Under the pieces are notes generated by a model, which ran no database searches, was not told the origin of the DNA, and saw only the letters and a program-made list of their open reading frames with translations. A DNA stretch of 64,000 bases from Tanytarsus gracilentus (taxonomy: Eukaryota > Arthropoda > Insecta > Diptera > Chironomidae), in contig JAXRKN010000045.1 of assembly GCA_038502055.1 (NCBI GenBank), positions 7,677,501 to 7,741,500 of the forward strand. Reading direction: 5' to 3'. This document shows positions 24,753 through 36,100 of the stretch, in pieces. The position numbers were made by a program, and so were the translations under genes. Every line of letters begins with the position of its first letter. Within the stretch, counting starts at the first letter, position 1.

Positions 24753-26570
24753 ATGAAGAGAATTTTTCTTAATTTTCTGATAATTTTCTTAACGTCTAAA
24801 ATTTCATGCCGCGTCTATCAAAAACCAAATGCGGATGATATCGAATATTGGCAAAATTATAACACAAAATATTTACAAAAGATTCTTCGAACAAACAAAT
24901 TTGATCCTCAAATTGCTAAGAATGTCATTTTATTCATTGGCGATGGCATGAGTTTTGCAACAGTCGCAGCGGGAAGAGTGCTTAAAGGTCAAATTGAAGG
25001 AAAATCTGGCGAAGAAACTGAAATAGTTTTTGAGAATTTTCCACATGTTGCACTCTCGAAAACTTACAACACCGACAGTCAAGTGCCAGATTCAGCAGCA
25101 ACAGCTACCGCACTCTTTAGTGGCATCAAAACGTCTCTAGGATCGATTGGACTTAGTAATCCAAAAAGTGAGCATGCAACAAATGAAAAGGATCGATTAA
25201 AAAATATCATAGATTGGGCTCAAGAAGCCAACAAAAGAACTGGAATTGTGACCACAACAAGGTAAAAAATGTTATTAAAGAATAAATTTAATTTTTACTA
25301 TTTTAGAATCACACATGCGACACCAGCTGCTACCTACGCTTACTCACCTGATCGAGAATTCGAGTGCGATTCAAAAAGTTTGTAAAATTTTATTAAAATT
25401 CATTTTTAAATCAAATTTATACTTTTCAGTTCCTAAAAATTTCGAAGGTTTTAAAGATATCGCACGACAATTAATTGAAAATGAGCCTGGAAATAAAATG
25501 AATGTCATTTTTGGTGGTGGAAGAGATTTTTTGGGTGCAACAGATGAAAATTATCATGAAAAAGTTCATTTTGGAGGTTTCGTCGAAATGAGCTGCAATC
25601 GAACTGATAAAATTAATTTGGTAGAAAAATATTTAACTCAATTCGACGATGATAAAGTTGTTAAATATTTAAAAAATTCACGTGACCTTAGTGAAGCACT
25701 TTCTCATGCTCATGAGATTGATCACGTACTTGGACTTTTTGCCAACAATCACATGAGCTATAATTCACTTAGAAATAGAGAATCTGATGGCGAACCTTCA
25801 CTGTCTGAAATGACAAATGCGGCAATTAAAATTTTGAATAACAAGAAGAATTCAAATGGCTTCATGTTGATAGTCGAGGGTGGTAAAATCGATCATGCAC
25901 ACCATCAAAATCATGCGAGACTGGCTCTTGAAGAATTTATTGAGTTCCAAAATGCTATCAAGACTGCAGTTGAGATGACATCGAATAAAAATACTTTAAT
26001 TATTGTGACTAGTGATCATGGACATTCGATGGTTTATAATGGATATTCAAAAAGAGGAAATGACATTCTTGGAATGGCAAATAAAGTTGAAGGAACTCTT
26101 TATGAAACTGTTAGTATGAAAAGATTTTTTTAGTTAAAATTTAATTTAATTAAATATTTTTAGTTGACTTACTCGACAGGTCCTGGTTATTGGCATCATT
26201 TAAAAAATGAAAGTCATTCGGGAAGTCCTTTTATAGCAATGGAAAATTTTACTGAAGAAATGCGTAAAAACCCTTTGTACATGCATCAATCGTTGATCCC
26301 GTCGAGTGATGCTTCTCATAGGTAAATTAAGTTTATTTAATAAATTTTATAATTTTAAAATAATTTTTAAGTGGCGAGGATGTTGGAGTGTATTCGAGTG
26401 GACCGGGATCTTTTCTTCTTCAGGGTGTGTTTGAGCAATGTTTTGTTGCTTACGCAATTTCTTATGCAAGTTGCATCGGTCCTGTTAAGTCATTGAACCC
26501 AAGCTGCTCTAATGACTCGAGAAAAATATGGACAAAAGGATTTCAGTCAATTTTCAATAAAAAAGTATAA
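24753..26570 (+). CDS. alkaline phosphatase, secreted
   Basis: Zinc/magnesium alkaline phosphatase that hydrolyses phosphate monoesters at the cell surface or outside it. Five exons: 24753-25261, 25307-25377, 25430-26109, 26164-26321, 26372-26570; 538 residues. Visible motifs: signal peptide (about 1-19); FIGDGMS with the metal ligand Asp64; VPDSAATATA with the phosphorylated Ser114; TTTRITHATPAATYA across the first junction; GGGRDFLG; EGGKIDHAHHQNHA and TSDHGHS metal ligands; and the late His in SHSGEDVGVYSSGP. All catalytic residues seem present, so it should be active. Most animal relatives carry a hydrophobic GPI-anchor tail. Here the protein ends in a polar, lysine-containing tail after the final Cys-containing block, which suggests a soluble secreted form. 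The in-frame TTG at 24738 is not the start. Confidence 0.92.
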
Positions 26571-27349
26571 CTTTAATTCACCTTTAAAAATCTTCTTTAA
26601 AAGCTCTTCAAAAAAGCTTTTTTTACGAATCACAAACTCTCGAATAAAATTGAATATTTATTTTTCATCTCGACAGTCATGTGGATGATTTTTCATATTC
26701 AAAAAACCCTCCTACGGCACTCACCTATTCCCACATCACAAACATGAAATATTTTTCTTCTGAAGAAGCCTTTTGTTGGCTAAAAATACAAAAAGCTCAT
26801 TTTTAATGCTCGAGCACCTCTAGAGTACACTTAACGTGGGAACGACCTTCGTTCGATATCACACATGTCTAAGGATTCTTGATCAAATTAAATGAAGCCA
26901 TTTCCGCCCACAAAGAGCTCTTTTCAACAAAAGAAAAAGGCTCGAGATCGAAAAATATTGAAACTTTTTCTCATCGCGTTGAGATTTTTTTTCTACTGAA
27001 TTCCATGAAAAAAGTTTTTACACCCTCGAGGGTTGGTTGGCGGTTGTTATGCAAGATTTTTCGAATGATAAAAAAAGGAGTGTGAATTTTATTTTTCGAG
27101 TAAGTTGTTTGCTGAAATTGGCTTGGCAGCTCGAAAGCATTTAAACACCTCAAGCGTGGATTTTTATCGCACAGTTGAGGTAATTAAGTGAAATTTTAAT
27201 GTGGGCATTCTTACCATGCTGAAAAATTTAAAATTCCTTTCACATAAAAAAATTTATTAGAAACTTTTTAACTTTAATGTCTCCAATTTTTAAATTGTCT
27301 TAATTAAAATTACTATCAAGCTTAATTAATGCGATGAGCGATAATTTTC
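26571..27349. other. intergenic between convergent genes
   Basis: This lies between the 3' ends of the phosphatase (+) and the chromoshadow gene (-). An AATAAA at 26643-26648 can serve as the phosphatase polyadenylation signal. No other gene is evident. Confidence 0.5.
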
Positions 27350-28180
27350 TCAGAGACACTCCCGAAAAGCTTCATGATTATCTTCAAAAAACTCAATTAC
27401 AAGTCGAGGACACTCAAGACGCGCTTCAGATGCTAAAATCATAAAAACCTCTTTTGTGTTCTCAAATGAGATCCGATAAAAAGTTTGCTCATTTTGCTTC
27501 AGAATTCCCAAGATTTTTCGAGGTGAAAATCCACGTTGAAACGGTCCGATTTCAAATTCAACTTTGGCTGATTTTTGTGATGAGCGTTTGGTTTTAGTTC
27601 GAGAAGGAAGCGGTGACGGATTCAAATTATCAAGCCATTCTTTGACTTTTAAACCAGCTTCAGTTGCGTCCAATGATTGTAAATTTTCGCTTGTTGCCTT
27701 TAATGTTGATCGTGCACTCTTGCGATTATTCTTGGCAAGCGATGAAAAGTCACAAAGTTCATCATCGACAACGCAACCGAATGCCTCATGATTCTCCTCG
27801 AAAAAGTCAATCACAAGATTTGGACATTCTTGATGTGCCACTTCAGCCGGTACAAATGAGAAACCTGAACAATGCCAGTCAACGCAGAAGAAAGTTTGTT
27901 GCTTTTCCTTAAATACAGACAAAATTTTTTTCGGGATTTTTCCGCAATTAAATGGACTAATTTGTGAGGGTGACGTCATGATGTAGTCATTGTTGAGCCA
28001 TTCTTGAACGAAATTGTTTCTTTCAGTTATTTCCATCGGTTTTTTCTCAATCTCTTCGGTGACTTGTTTTTGAATCTTTAATTTTTTTAAACCTCTTAAT
28101 GACTTCCATGATTTGATGCTTTTCCATTTAAGAGTGTCCTTGCACAGTAAATGTTCCTTGGAGGTATTTCTTGTAGCCAT
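27350..28180 (-). CDS. tandem chromoshadow-domain protein
   Basis: Single-exon gene of 276 residues. Two segments match the chromoshadow domain of HP1 proteins: residues about 76-134 (PFNCGKIPKKIL..FVPAEVAHQECPNLVIDFFEEN) and about 213-272 (PFQRGFSPRKIL..ILASEARLECPRLVIEFFEDN). Each is preceded by a short VxEWLxN helix (58-63 and 179-184), so the repeated unit is larger than the domain. No chromodomain (methyl-lysine reader) is visible; the N terminus is short and basic. In HP1, chromoshadow domains dimerise and bind PxVxL-type partners. Two in one chain could pair within the molecule or bridge two HP1 molecules (inference). The start is the first ATG, with the frame closed just upstream. I know no described protein with this exact layout, though HP1-derived genes with only a chromoshadow domain exist in flies. 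Confidence 0.85.
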   Translation of the reverse strand: MATRNTSKEHLLCKDTLKWKSIKSWKSLRGLKKLKIQKQVTEEIEKKPMEITERNNFVQEWLNNDYIMTSPSQISPFNCGKIPKKILSVFKEKQQTFFCVDWHCSGFSFVPAEVAHQECPNLVIDFFEENHEAFGCVVDDELCDFSSLAKNNRKSARSTLKATSENLQSLDATEAGLKVKEWLDNLNPSPLPSRTKTKRSSQKSAKVEFEIGPFQRGFSPRKILGILKQNEQTFYRISFENTKEVFMILASEARLECPRLVIEFFEDNHEAFRECL

Positions 28181-28614
28181 TATTAATGCTATTCAACGAG
28201 ATCTAGAGAAAAATTTTATAGAAATTTAATGACAACCTTCAAAGGTCATAAATTTGATTTATTAATTTTTAAAGGCATTAAAAAGCTTTCAAAAAAAATT
28301 AAATTGTTTAAAAACTTAATAATTTTTAATTAAATTAAATCATTTTAAATTTTTGTCACCTTTTTTCGTTAATTTCCTTTTAATTTGTCAAAACGATTCG
28401 AAATGTCGCGTGTTGATGAGTTCCTCTTATTACACGAACAATAAACTGCATTCAAAATGAACAGCTGTAAAGGTAAATTTCCGCAAATCTCCACTAAAAT
28501 CTCTTTAAATATTTATTTTGAGATTTTCTTCCAAATTTTATTTACCTTCACATTTTTCTCTTACCACATTTAAAATTCAAGAACAAAAAAAGCGCTTTAA
28601 TAAAAATTTCATTT
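28181..28614. other. intergenic / upstream of chromoshadow gene
   Basis: AT-rich, with no gene. It holds the promoter side of the chromoshadow gene and the 3' end of ecd. An ATTAAA on the minus strand close to 28600 may be the ecd polyadenylation signal. Confidence 0.4.
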
Positions 28615-31052
28615 TTAAACATCAGTTTGCTTCTTTTTGTTGTCGCTCATGATGGATTCGATGAGATTGGATGTTGGGCCGGCTGAAGCACCCTGAAGCT
28701 TATAGGACTCCATCATGTTCTTAATCACATTCATATCGATGTCCACAGGCTGGAAGTCTTCAATATCATCGAAATCTTCTTCGTTTGTCGCCTTCGATGC
28801 CGGTGCCTTTTTCTCGAAGCTCTTTCCGATGGTTGTGTTTGCCAATTCACGATCCATTTGCTCCATGTACACGTCAATGTTGGTTTTGGCACTGTCCGTA
28901 CCCTTTCTCTTTCTACCCTTTACCAAGCGATTTTTCGATATCTCATCAATGTTCTTCGCCAATAAATCATCGTCGTTCTCATAGTCGCTCATATCCGACT
29001 GTGAGTCCCACGTGTCTTCGGGTATAACGAGATCGAGAAGATTCTGAACGTTTGAACAAAATGCATCGGGATCAAAATCAATCTTCTTGGAAGGTTTAGA
29101 CGACGATGAACCACCCTCATGATTTGATGAAGTATCGATGCCTTTAAGAATTTCGGAGAGACTTTGAACATTTTTGTTTAAGTCGACGCCATCATATTCG
29201 CTCTCCTTGTCGAGGAAGCCTGAGAGCATTTCCGAGAGCTGCCCAGTATTGACATTTTCGTAGTTTGAAAAGAGATTTTTAATTCCATATCTTTTTTGCA
29301 GCATCTCATCGAGATCTTCAGGTGAAATGTTTAACCAGCTATCGCTGTCTGATTCTGGTAACGATTTTTCGTTTCTTTTAAATTCGTCATAATTAATTTC
29401 CAACTGCTTGAGACTCGTTAAAATTTCATCGCCAATTTTGTAGCTCATTTTCATTGAGTCACGATTGTCCTTGTAATACTCCTTTGCCTGCTCAATAAGT
29501 GCTTGATATTTCTTTGATCCTTCAAGCTCATTTTGGAAATAATTTTTGTCTTTTAGGCTTTCCACATATTTCTGCCATTCACGGTCAGTATCAAAATTGA
29601 TGGTCGAAGATTTCGCCTGTGATGCAAGAATTTCAAATCCACAAGCGAGTTTTACGCCCAAAAGATGCGATTTAAAGAGCTGACTTGAACTTGTTGGAAG
29701 ATTCCAGCCTGTTCGACGATCTGGCAAATAGTTGCTATGCACGAGCATTGCGTATAGGCATTTTGTGAAGACCACACTCGTGTACACTCGATTCTCAGGT
29801 GGAAAGAAACGCATTGCACGGCACGCTTTCATATCTATCGGATCACGATTACAAAACGCTTGAACAGCTGCGGCTATGAGTTGAGGATTATTTTGAAGGA
29901 GTGCCGCAACGCCCAATGGCACGTACACCGTCTGACGATGAAGATTCTCCTCGATCGATGCTGGAAAGGATTTTATTCTTTCGTTGATTGAATTTTCAAC
30001 GTCTTTTGCAACAATGTACTTTGTGGGATTTGAACGAATCCTTCGAATCGCATCGGTAACTGGCAGTAATTCATTTTCCTTATCAGATGGCTCGTGGACG
30101 AGATGAAAGTGGCCATTGTGCACGTAAACCTAGAAGAAAGCGACAAAAATTAAAGCTTTGATTTTATTTCTAAAACAACCCTCATCAACACACCCTTTCA
30201 CACTTCCATCCATGTCTTTCTTCGTATTCTTCGAGGTGTGTCAATGACCGCACAATGCTCATTCATTTCGTTTATAAACGCGACTTTTTTTCGATACGCT
30301 CTTTTATATTATCGCGTGCTATGTTTTTTTAGTTAGGGGGATAAAAGATTCATGTTACCGCGATAACATTGGCATAAATTTTCACTCAACCTTCACTTGT
30401 CGAAATTGAAAATGGAAAAAAAATTTTTTGGCATCGAGAGAAAAATACTAATGAAGGTTTTTATGCAAACGAAACCCTCTCATGGATGTTAACGTCAAAA
30501 AGTTGTGTATATTTAATTTCTTAAAATGATCGACTATGGGTGTTATGTTATTAACGAGAATCAAGCAATGACTCATAACTCACTCTTTGTTCGCATGTTT
30601 CTGGATTTGCCCACGAAGGAAGACTTTCAGCTGCTTCAATTAGCAAAAATTCTCCATCGGAATCACACGTTCTGATGATAATAGAGGGCAACTCCCTCGA
30701 GATGTGAAGAAGAAGCGAGACAATGAACCATTCATCCTGCATGTTGTCACCGAAATGTGATATGCCGTAGAGGTGTGGTGGGAGTTGATCTAGAATGTAA
30801 AATTAATTTCTATTGGAATCATTGACCTCAATTAAACTCACCATTGTTCTCCGAATTGCTTAGAATTGATGGAAATTTACGCTGCCGGATCTCGAATGTA
30901 TCTTTATGCCAGATGTACTTTTCCGTGTATGATTTTGCCGTAGCACTTATTTTTAGACTCAATTCGTGGATTACTTCCTCATTGTGCTCCTTAATGTCGG
31001 GAAATATGAAATATTCAATAAAATCATCGCTTTTAACAATTTCAAGTGCCAT
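28615..31052 (-). CDS. ecd: Ecdysoneless (SGT1/ECD family)
   Basis: Ecdysoneless is a conserved eukaryotic protein that works with the pre-mRNA splicing machinery and the R2TP/HSP90 co-chaperone; in flies its loss blocks ecdysteroid production and cell survival. Three exons: 30842-31052, 30584-30789, 28615-30129; 643 residues, close to the family's usual length. Diagnostic stretches are KSDDFIEYFIFPD at the N terminus, LPPHLYGISHFGDNMQDEWFIV, DGEFLLIEAAESLPSWANPET, CEQRVYVHNGHFHLVHEP across the last junction, and CRAMRFFPPENRVYTSVVF. The C-terminal third is acidic and Ser/Asp-rich, as in relatives. Start: MALEIVKSDD follows a run of leader-like sequence in the same frame, and the family N terminus begins at about this point. 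Splice phases 1 and 0 are consistent. The gene is divergent from Taf12. Confidence 0.93.
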
Positions 31053-31447
31053 TGTATAATTTCGGCTTGCAATCGATTGAGCTTCAACTGGAAATGATGT
31101 AATGAAATTTAAACCTCGAATTGTTTTGTACACATTGAGAAAAGTTGAAAAATGATTTAGAAACAAACTTTTTTGTCCAAATGAATTAAACTCCAGTGAC
31201 CGAGTAAATGCCCCGCTGAAAAATAAAAAAACAGTAAACCCCGCTGAAAATCAACAAGAAAAATAAAATTTAAGAAATTAATTAAAATTAAGACAGATAC
31301 AGCAATTTCATTGCTAATTCGACAACATACAAACATTATAGATTCAACTCTAGGTAAGACAATACTCGAGTACACCTTCAAAGCCACAAATAAATCAACA
31401 TTTTTAATAATTTTTAGATTATTAAATTTCTCAAAAAAAAATAAACA
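31053..31447. promoter_or_regulatory. shared 395-base divergent promoter region ecd / Taf12
   Basis: Only 395 bases separate the ecd and Taf12 start codons, on opposite strands. No TATA box is evident on either side. This fits a compact bidirectional housekeeping promoter (inference). Confidence 0.5.
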
Positions 31448-31989
31448 ATGGATTCAGAGCTTAATGACATGGTATCGCCTTCACAGAGTTCACCATCGAT
31501 GACTCAAAGTGGCAATCAAAGTAAAAATTCAACATCAGAAACAAATCCAACAGTTGTAAGTGAACGAAATAATTTCATTCTGTATCTTTTGAGATCATCC
31601 AGAGATCCAGTTAGCAAAAAAAATCAATTCTCAACTTCTTTTTTCAGCTCCTGACTAAGCCACGGCTCCAAGAGCTCGTCCGTGAAGTCGATCCAAACGA
31701 ACAACTCGATGAAGAGGTCGAAGACTGTCTCCTTCAAATAGCCGATGAATTTGTAGAAAATGTGATCAATGGTAGTTGCATGATAGCAAAACATCGTATC
31801 AATAATGGACCACCAAATCGTGAAAACAAAGTGGAAGTGAAGGACGTTCAGCTCTTTCTCGAGCGCAATTGGAACTTGTGGGTACCTGGATTCGGGAGCG
31901 AAGAACTTCGAGTTTTTAAGCGTGCAACGGTGACGGAAGCTCACAAGCAGCGACAAGCGTTGATCAGAAAAGCACTGAAAAAATACTAG
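31448..31989 (+). CDS. Taf12: TFIID subunit 12
   Basis: Taf12 is a histone-fold subunit of TFIID (and of SAGA), where it pairs with Taf4 (or Ada1). Two exons: 31448-31555 and 31648-31989, with phase 0 junction and intron GTAAGT..TTTCAG; 149 residues. The first exon encodes a Ser/Gln/Asn-rich tail. The second encodes the histone fold and its C-terminal extension: LTKPRLQELVREVDPNEQLD, then DCLLQIADEFVENVI, EVKDVQLFLERNWNLWVPGFG and TEAHKQRQALIRKALK, all close to family consensus. The fold contains a short insertion relative to vertebrate proteins (HRINNGPPNRENKVEVKD). The N-terminal tail is short compared with the fruit-fly protein. Confidence 0.95.
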
Positions 31990-32102
31990 GAACCAAAAAA
32001 GATTTTAAAATTTTATTTTATTTTGTTTCCGAAAAAAAAACCATTAATAAATCATTTTGCTTTCGGTTATAATTACTGTCGTTTCTCGTTTCTGCAGTAA
32101 TA

Positions 32103-33199
32103 TTAATGTTTCTTATTATTGAGGCGCTTCGATGAGCCTTCTATAACGTTTCCGTCTTCAATATTATTGATCCATTCGTAAACCGCATCAGTCATGAACT
32201 GACAGTAAGTTGTGTGTCCATCTAAACATCCAGAGGCGGGATGGCGTATGTCAGGGCTACCAACAGCAACACAGAAAACTTCTTGGTTAATCGCAGCTCC
32301 TTTTGGATCGAGTTGATAAATATAAATTGGACCTCCAAAATCACCTGCGCAGAGATTATTTTCCATGGAAGTCCACTGTATGCATGCAAAAGATTCTGGA
32401 ACCGTATAAGTCATGGCTACGTCATGAGGGTTCACGCATTTATCGTTTGCAACGAGATTGACATCCGTGCATTGTACAACTTTTGGTAATTTCCCAAAAT
32501 TATCTGTCGCACCGATTCCGCATGCTCGATATTTATATTCAGCTTGTGATGCTCTTTCTAACAATTCACTCGCTGAATCCTCTCCAACAACTTCAAAGCT
32601 TCTGGCTGTTACTATTTTTTTTAAATAAAATTTAACGGTTATTTTGAATTTAAATTGAAAAAATTTCACTTACCCCCATCGAGTGTTACAGGTGTCTCGA
32701 GCAAGAGCATAGCAACATTATTTTCGGAGAATTCAGTGAATGGAACTTCTTTTGTTGCATCATATGTTTCTATTGCTGCTTCTCCATTTTCACCATCTGG
32801 TAAAATAATTTTTCGAACTTTTCTAACCGCGTCTTTTCCTTTCTTTTGAGGAAATGTCACTGTCACATTTTGAGCTTCTTTTTCGGAACAACTGCAAAGC
32901 AATTTAATATTTATTAATTTTAAGACAAAAAGTTAAATGACTTACTCAAAAACACATCGAGCTGACGTCACCACAAAGAGTTTAGAATAAACGAAGCAAC
33001 CGCAATTTTGCCTTTTTTGAAAAAAGTTCGCCGAGATGTAGCAAAAATCCAAATTTTCTCCCTTTTTAGCAGCAACGCCTGAAGCGATTTTTGAAATTTC
33101 ACTGCTGAAACTTTCAATTGTAACTTCTCCAGGATGAACAAAAGAGCACACAAAAACTGCTGACGACAGCAACGCTAAAATTGTCAAAGCTTTTTTCAT
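32103..33199 (-). CDS. serine protease homologue, catalytically dead
   Basis: Chymotrypsin-fold protein without protease activity. Three exons: 32946-33199, 32674-32891, 32103-32611; 326 residues. A signal peptide (about 1-19) is followed by a zymogen-like K-IASG site where proteases have R-IVGG. All three catalytic residues are replaced: the His motif reads TSARC (His to Arg), the Asp motif reads NNVAMLLLE (Asp to Asn), and the Ser motif reads CAGDFGGP (Ser to Phe). Cysteines of the fold and a long, charged insert in the second exon remain. Open frame and splice sites are intact, so it looks like a working pseudoenzyme and not a decayed gene. Such homologues act as cofactors or decoys in insect immunity and digestion (general knowledge of the class); the role here is unknown. 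The second intron contains an in-frame ATG that should not be used as a start. Confidence 0.85.
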
Positions 33200-36100
33200 T
33201 CTGATTTCTCACGTTCTTATCTGGCGACAGGAAAAAACTGAAAGAGAAAATAGCAAAAGCGAATCTTTTAAAGGCTTTGAATTTTGAGCAAATTTTACTA
33301 TCAAATTATCATAACTGGTATGTAGAATCAAATTAATAGAATAAATAAAACCTTCTCTTTCTTTTTACTAGTTCAATGACTTGGACTTTAAAAAGATGAA
33401 AATTTTTATATCCAAAAATTCATTTTTGTTTTAATCAAAAACTTTTATTTTCTTTTTATTGATCATTGAAGACTAACAAGATTAACTTAAATAAAATTGA
33501 GAAAAGCATAAATAATATTCAATTTCAGTTTAAATTTTTCTATTTTTCCTTAAATAATTTTTTTAATTGCGTCACACAGGAAAATTTCATAAAAATAATA
33601 TTTTTTCAATCTTCTTCAATTCAATTCCATAATTGTCATAACCGGCGTAAAGTCTCAATTTTATTTTCTCACCTCATATCTTAACATCATAACTCCACGT
33701 GATAGTTTCTCTCTCTCACTTAAAACTTTATGTTACTTCTCTCGATTTCATTTTCCAACGTATTTCGATTCATTCAACTTTACAAAAAGTTTTCAAGCTC
33801 TTTCCATCGCTCAGTTCTTCTATAACCTCGATCGGGTGTGTTGCTCGCGTTGCTTCTCGTGAAAAAGTTTTAAATTTAAAAAAATTAAGGAACATAAAAA
33901 ATTTATGACAAAAAAATAAAATAAATTTGAATTTAGATAAAAATTATAGCAAAAAATTATCAAGTGTGAACAATAAAAATTCTTGAGAATTCGCAGCTCG
34001 CTGTTGATGATGTAAGTCGCAATACATTTATTTTTTCTCTCTGCACCTAATAACAATTTCTTTTAATGTCAATATCCGCTTTTGATAAGCTTTTACGGGA
34101 TGTAAGAGGCAATTAATTGTAATTATGTCTCGCAATTATGACTCACACTGTACGGCCATTTATGACAAAAGTAATGCAAGTTGAATTTCGTGTTTTAAAA
34201 GTGACCATCTGTTCGAGTGTATTAAAATCAAGCCAACGCACTTGAGTGAGAGACTTTTCAGTTCCTACACAGATCAGATCACTTTGCAGAATTTTTTTCT
34301 CTCTGAATAATTAATTAGCGAGACAAGTTTAGGATTTTTTTCCTCACTTTTTATATACTCACAAAAAGTTTCTCAAATCTGATTTAAAATCGAAATGTTT
34401 TTGATCTTTATAAAAAATTGATTGCTTTTCTAAAACTTTATTTAAAAATTAAAATTTTAAAAACCGTTAAATTTTTAAATTTTAATTTTCTTCTGAAACT
34501 TACAAAAAAGTAAAAAATAGAGTGGGAAATTTTTAAATTTTTTTTAAATTGTATTTTATTTCCTTTTCGGTATTGTGTGAATGAATACGTCTATGGGTGT
34601 TTGTTTAAGTTCTATTGACTAGCAAATTTTTGAGAGACTTCAAAGAACTTTTTATTACCTCTAATTGTACAATAATAACGTCTCATTAAATCTAGATAAT
34701 TTTACCCTTATTTCAACCTCTCTTCTTGATGAACTTTGATTTTTAATAATTAACGCTCGCATATGAAAAAAATCAAATCAAATCTTTCGCTGTAAGAGAA
34801 GCAGACAACCTTGAAATTTAATGTAAAAGACTTTTTCGGAAATGAGTTTGTATAATTTTTATATCGAAGACAACACAGAATTTCTACCCATGGAGTGAGA
34901 CAAATTGAATTTAATCAAGTTTTTTTTTCCTCTTAAAGAGATTTTTTTGGGTGATGCGGATTTTCTGCCTCCATGACATTTAAATCGATGTTATGCAGTT
35001 GATGTCATGAATTTAATCTTCTTTAAAGACTTTTCATCAGTCACAGTAAGAAAATTTAATGGGTAATTTTTTTCGTAAATATTTTAATTTATTATTTTTG
35101 ATTACTTAAAAATTAAAGGTTTCAATTTTCAACGGGGAAAAACCTCATAATTTTCAATGACACAAATTGCCAATCCGAAACCCCTCCAAGCGATAATTTT
35201 TTCCTTAATGAAGTTACACTTCGAAAAGTTTTAACAAATATTTAATTTAATTTAGCTTCACTTCAAACCTTCTCAACTGCGCATGTTTTCATAATGTGCG
35301 TAACTTCAATTCTTTTATGACTATGCGGTGATAATTTTTCAACACATTGATTTCACTAAATAAAATTTCGTCGCGCACCGTGTGCGATCTGATAGTTTAG
35401 TGAGTTATTAAAGATTTATCAACGCATCGCCATAATAAGCTCAAAAATAATATGAAATACACCACATGCAATCTCCCATGGCATTTACTGGAGAGATTAA
35501 TTCAATTAAAATTTTTCATTTCGCTCGTTTTTTTCTCGCTCTCTTTTGCTCCGGCCAATTATGTAACAATGAAGCAAATAAAGCACTTTAAAGAAAAGAA
35601 AAACAAGCCACAAGTTGTGCGAGAGTGAGAAAAGGCAACCCAATGACCAAAATATATGTGTACTCGAAGTATCTAGCGTTGTTATAGCCCGAGAAGAGCG
35701 AAGAGATGATTGAAGTTGAGACGCAATAGAGCACAACGAATATAACAATAAGAGCTCCGAACATGTATGAAAAGCGAAAGTTCCATCTGCATTTTCGTAT
35801 ATCGCGAGCGCGCGGGACAAGTGAAGGCCTCTGCGAGCGATGTGTTGCATTTTTCTTTGGGAAAAATTATGTCAGACTTGCAATATAAAGCTAAAATAAA
35901 TTGATCACATAAAGATGATGATTATTGCGCAACAGAGTCACTCCAGCGTGATAGTAAACCATGCATTTTCGAAAGAGAAAAATGTATTTTAGTATGTCAA
36001 CTGAACGATCTCTAGGGATCGCCTTAAATTGGAATTTTTATGACTGAAATAAAAATATTTTCGCTGTTTGAATGCGATTTGAGGTTAAATGTAAAAGGCT

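Noticed and set aside
32585..32669. alternative start of the protease homologue inside its second intron
   Set aside because: The ATG-initiated stretch reads through intron sequence; splice sites and family alignment place this DNA between exons.
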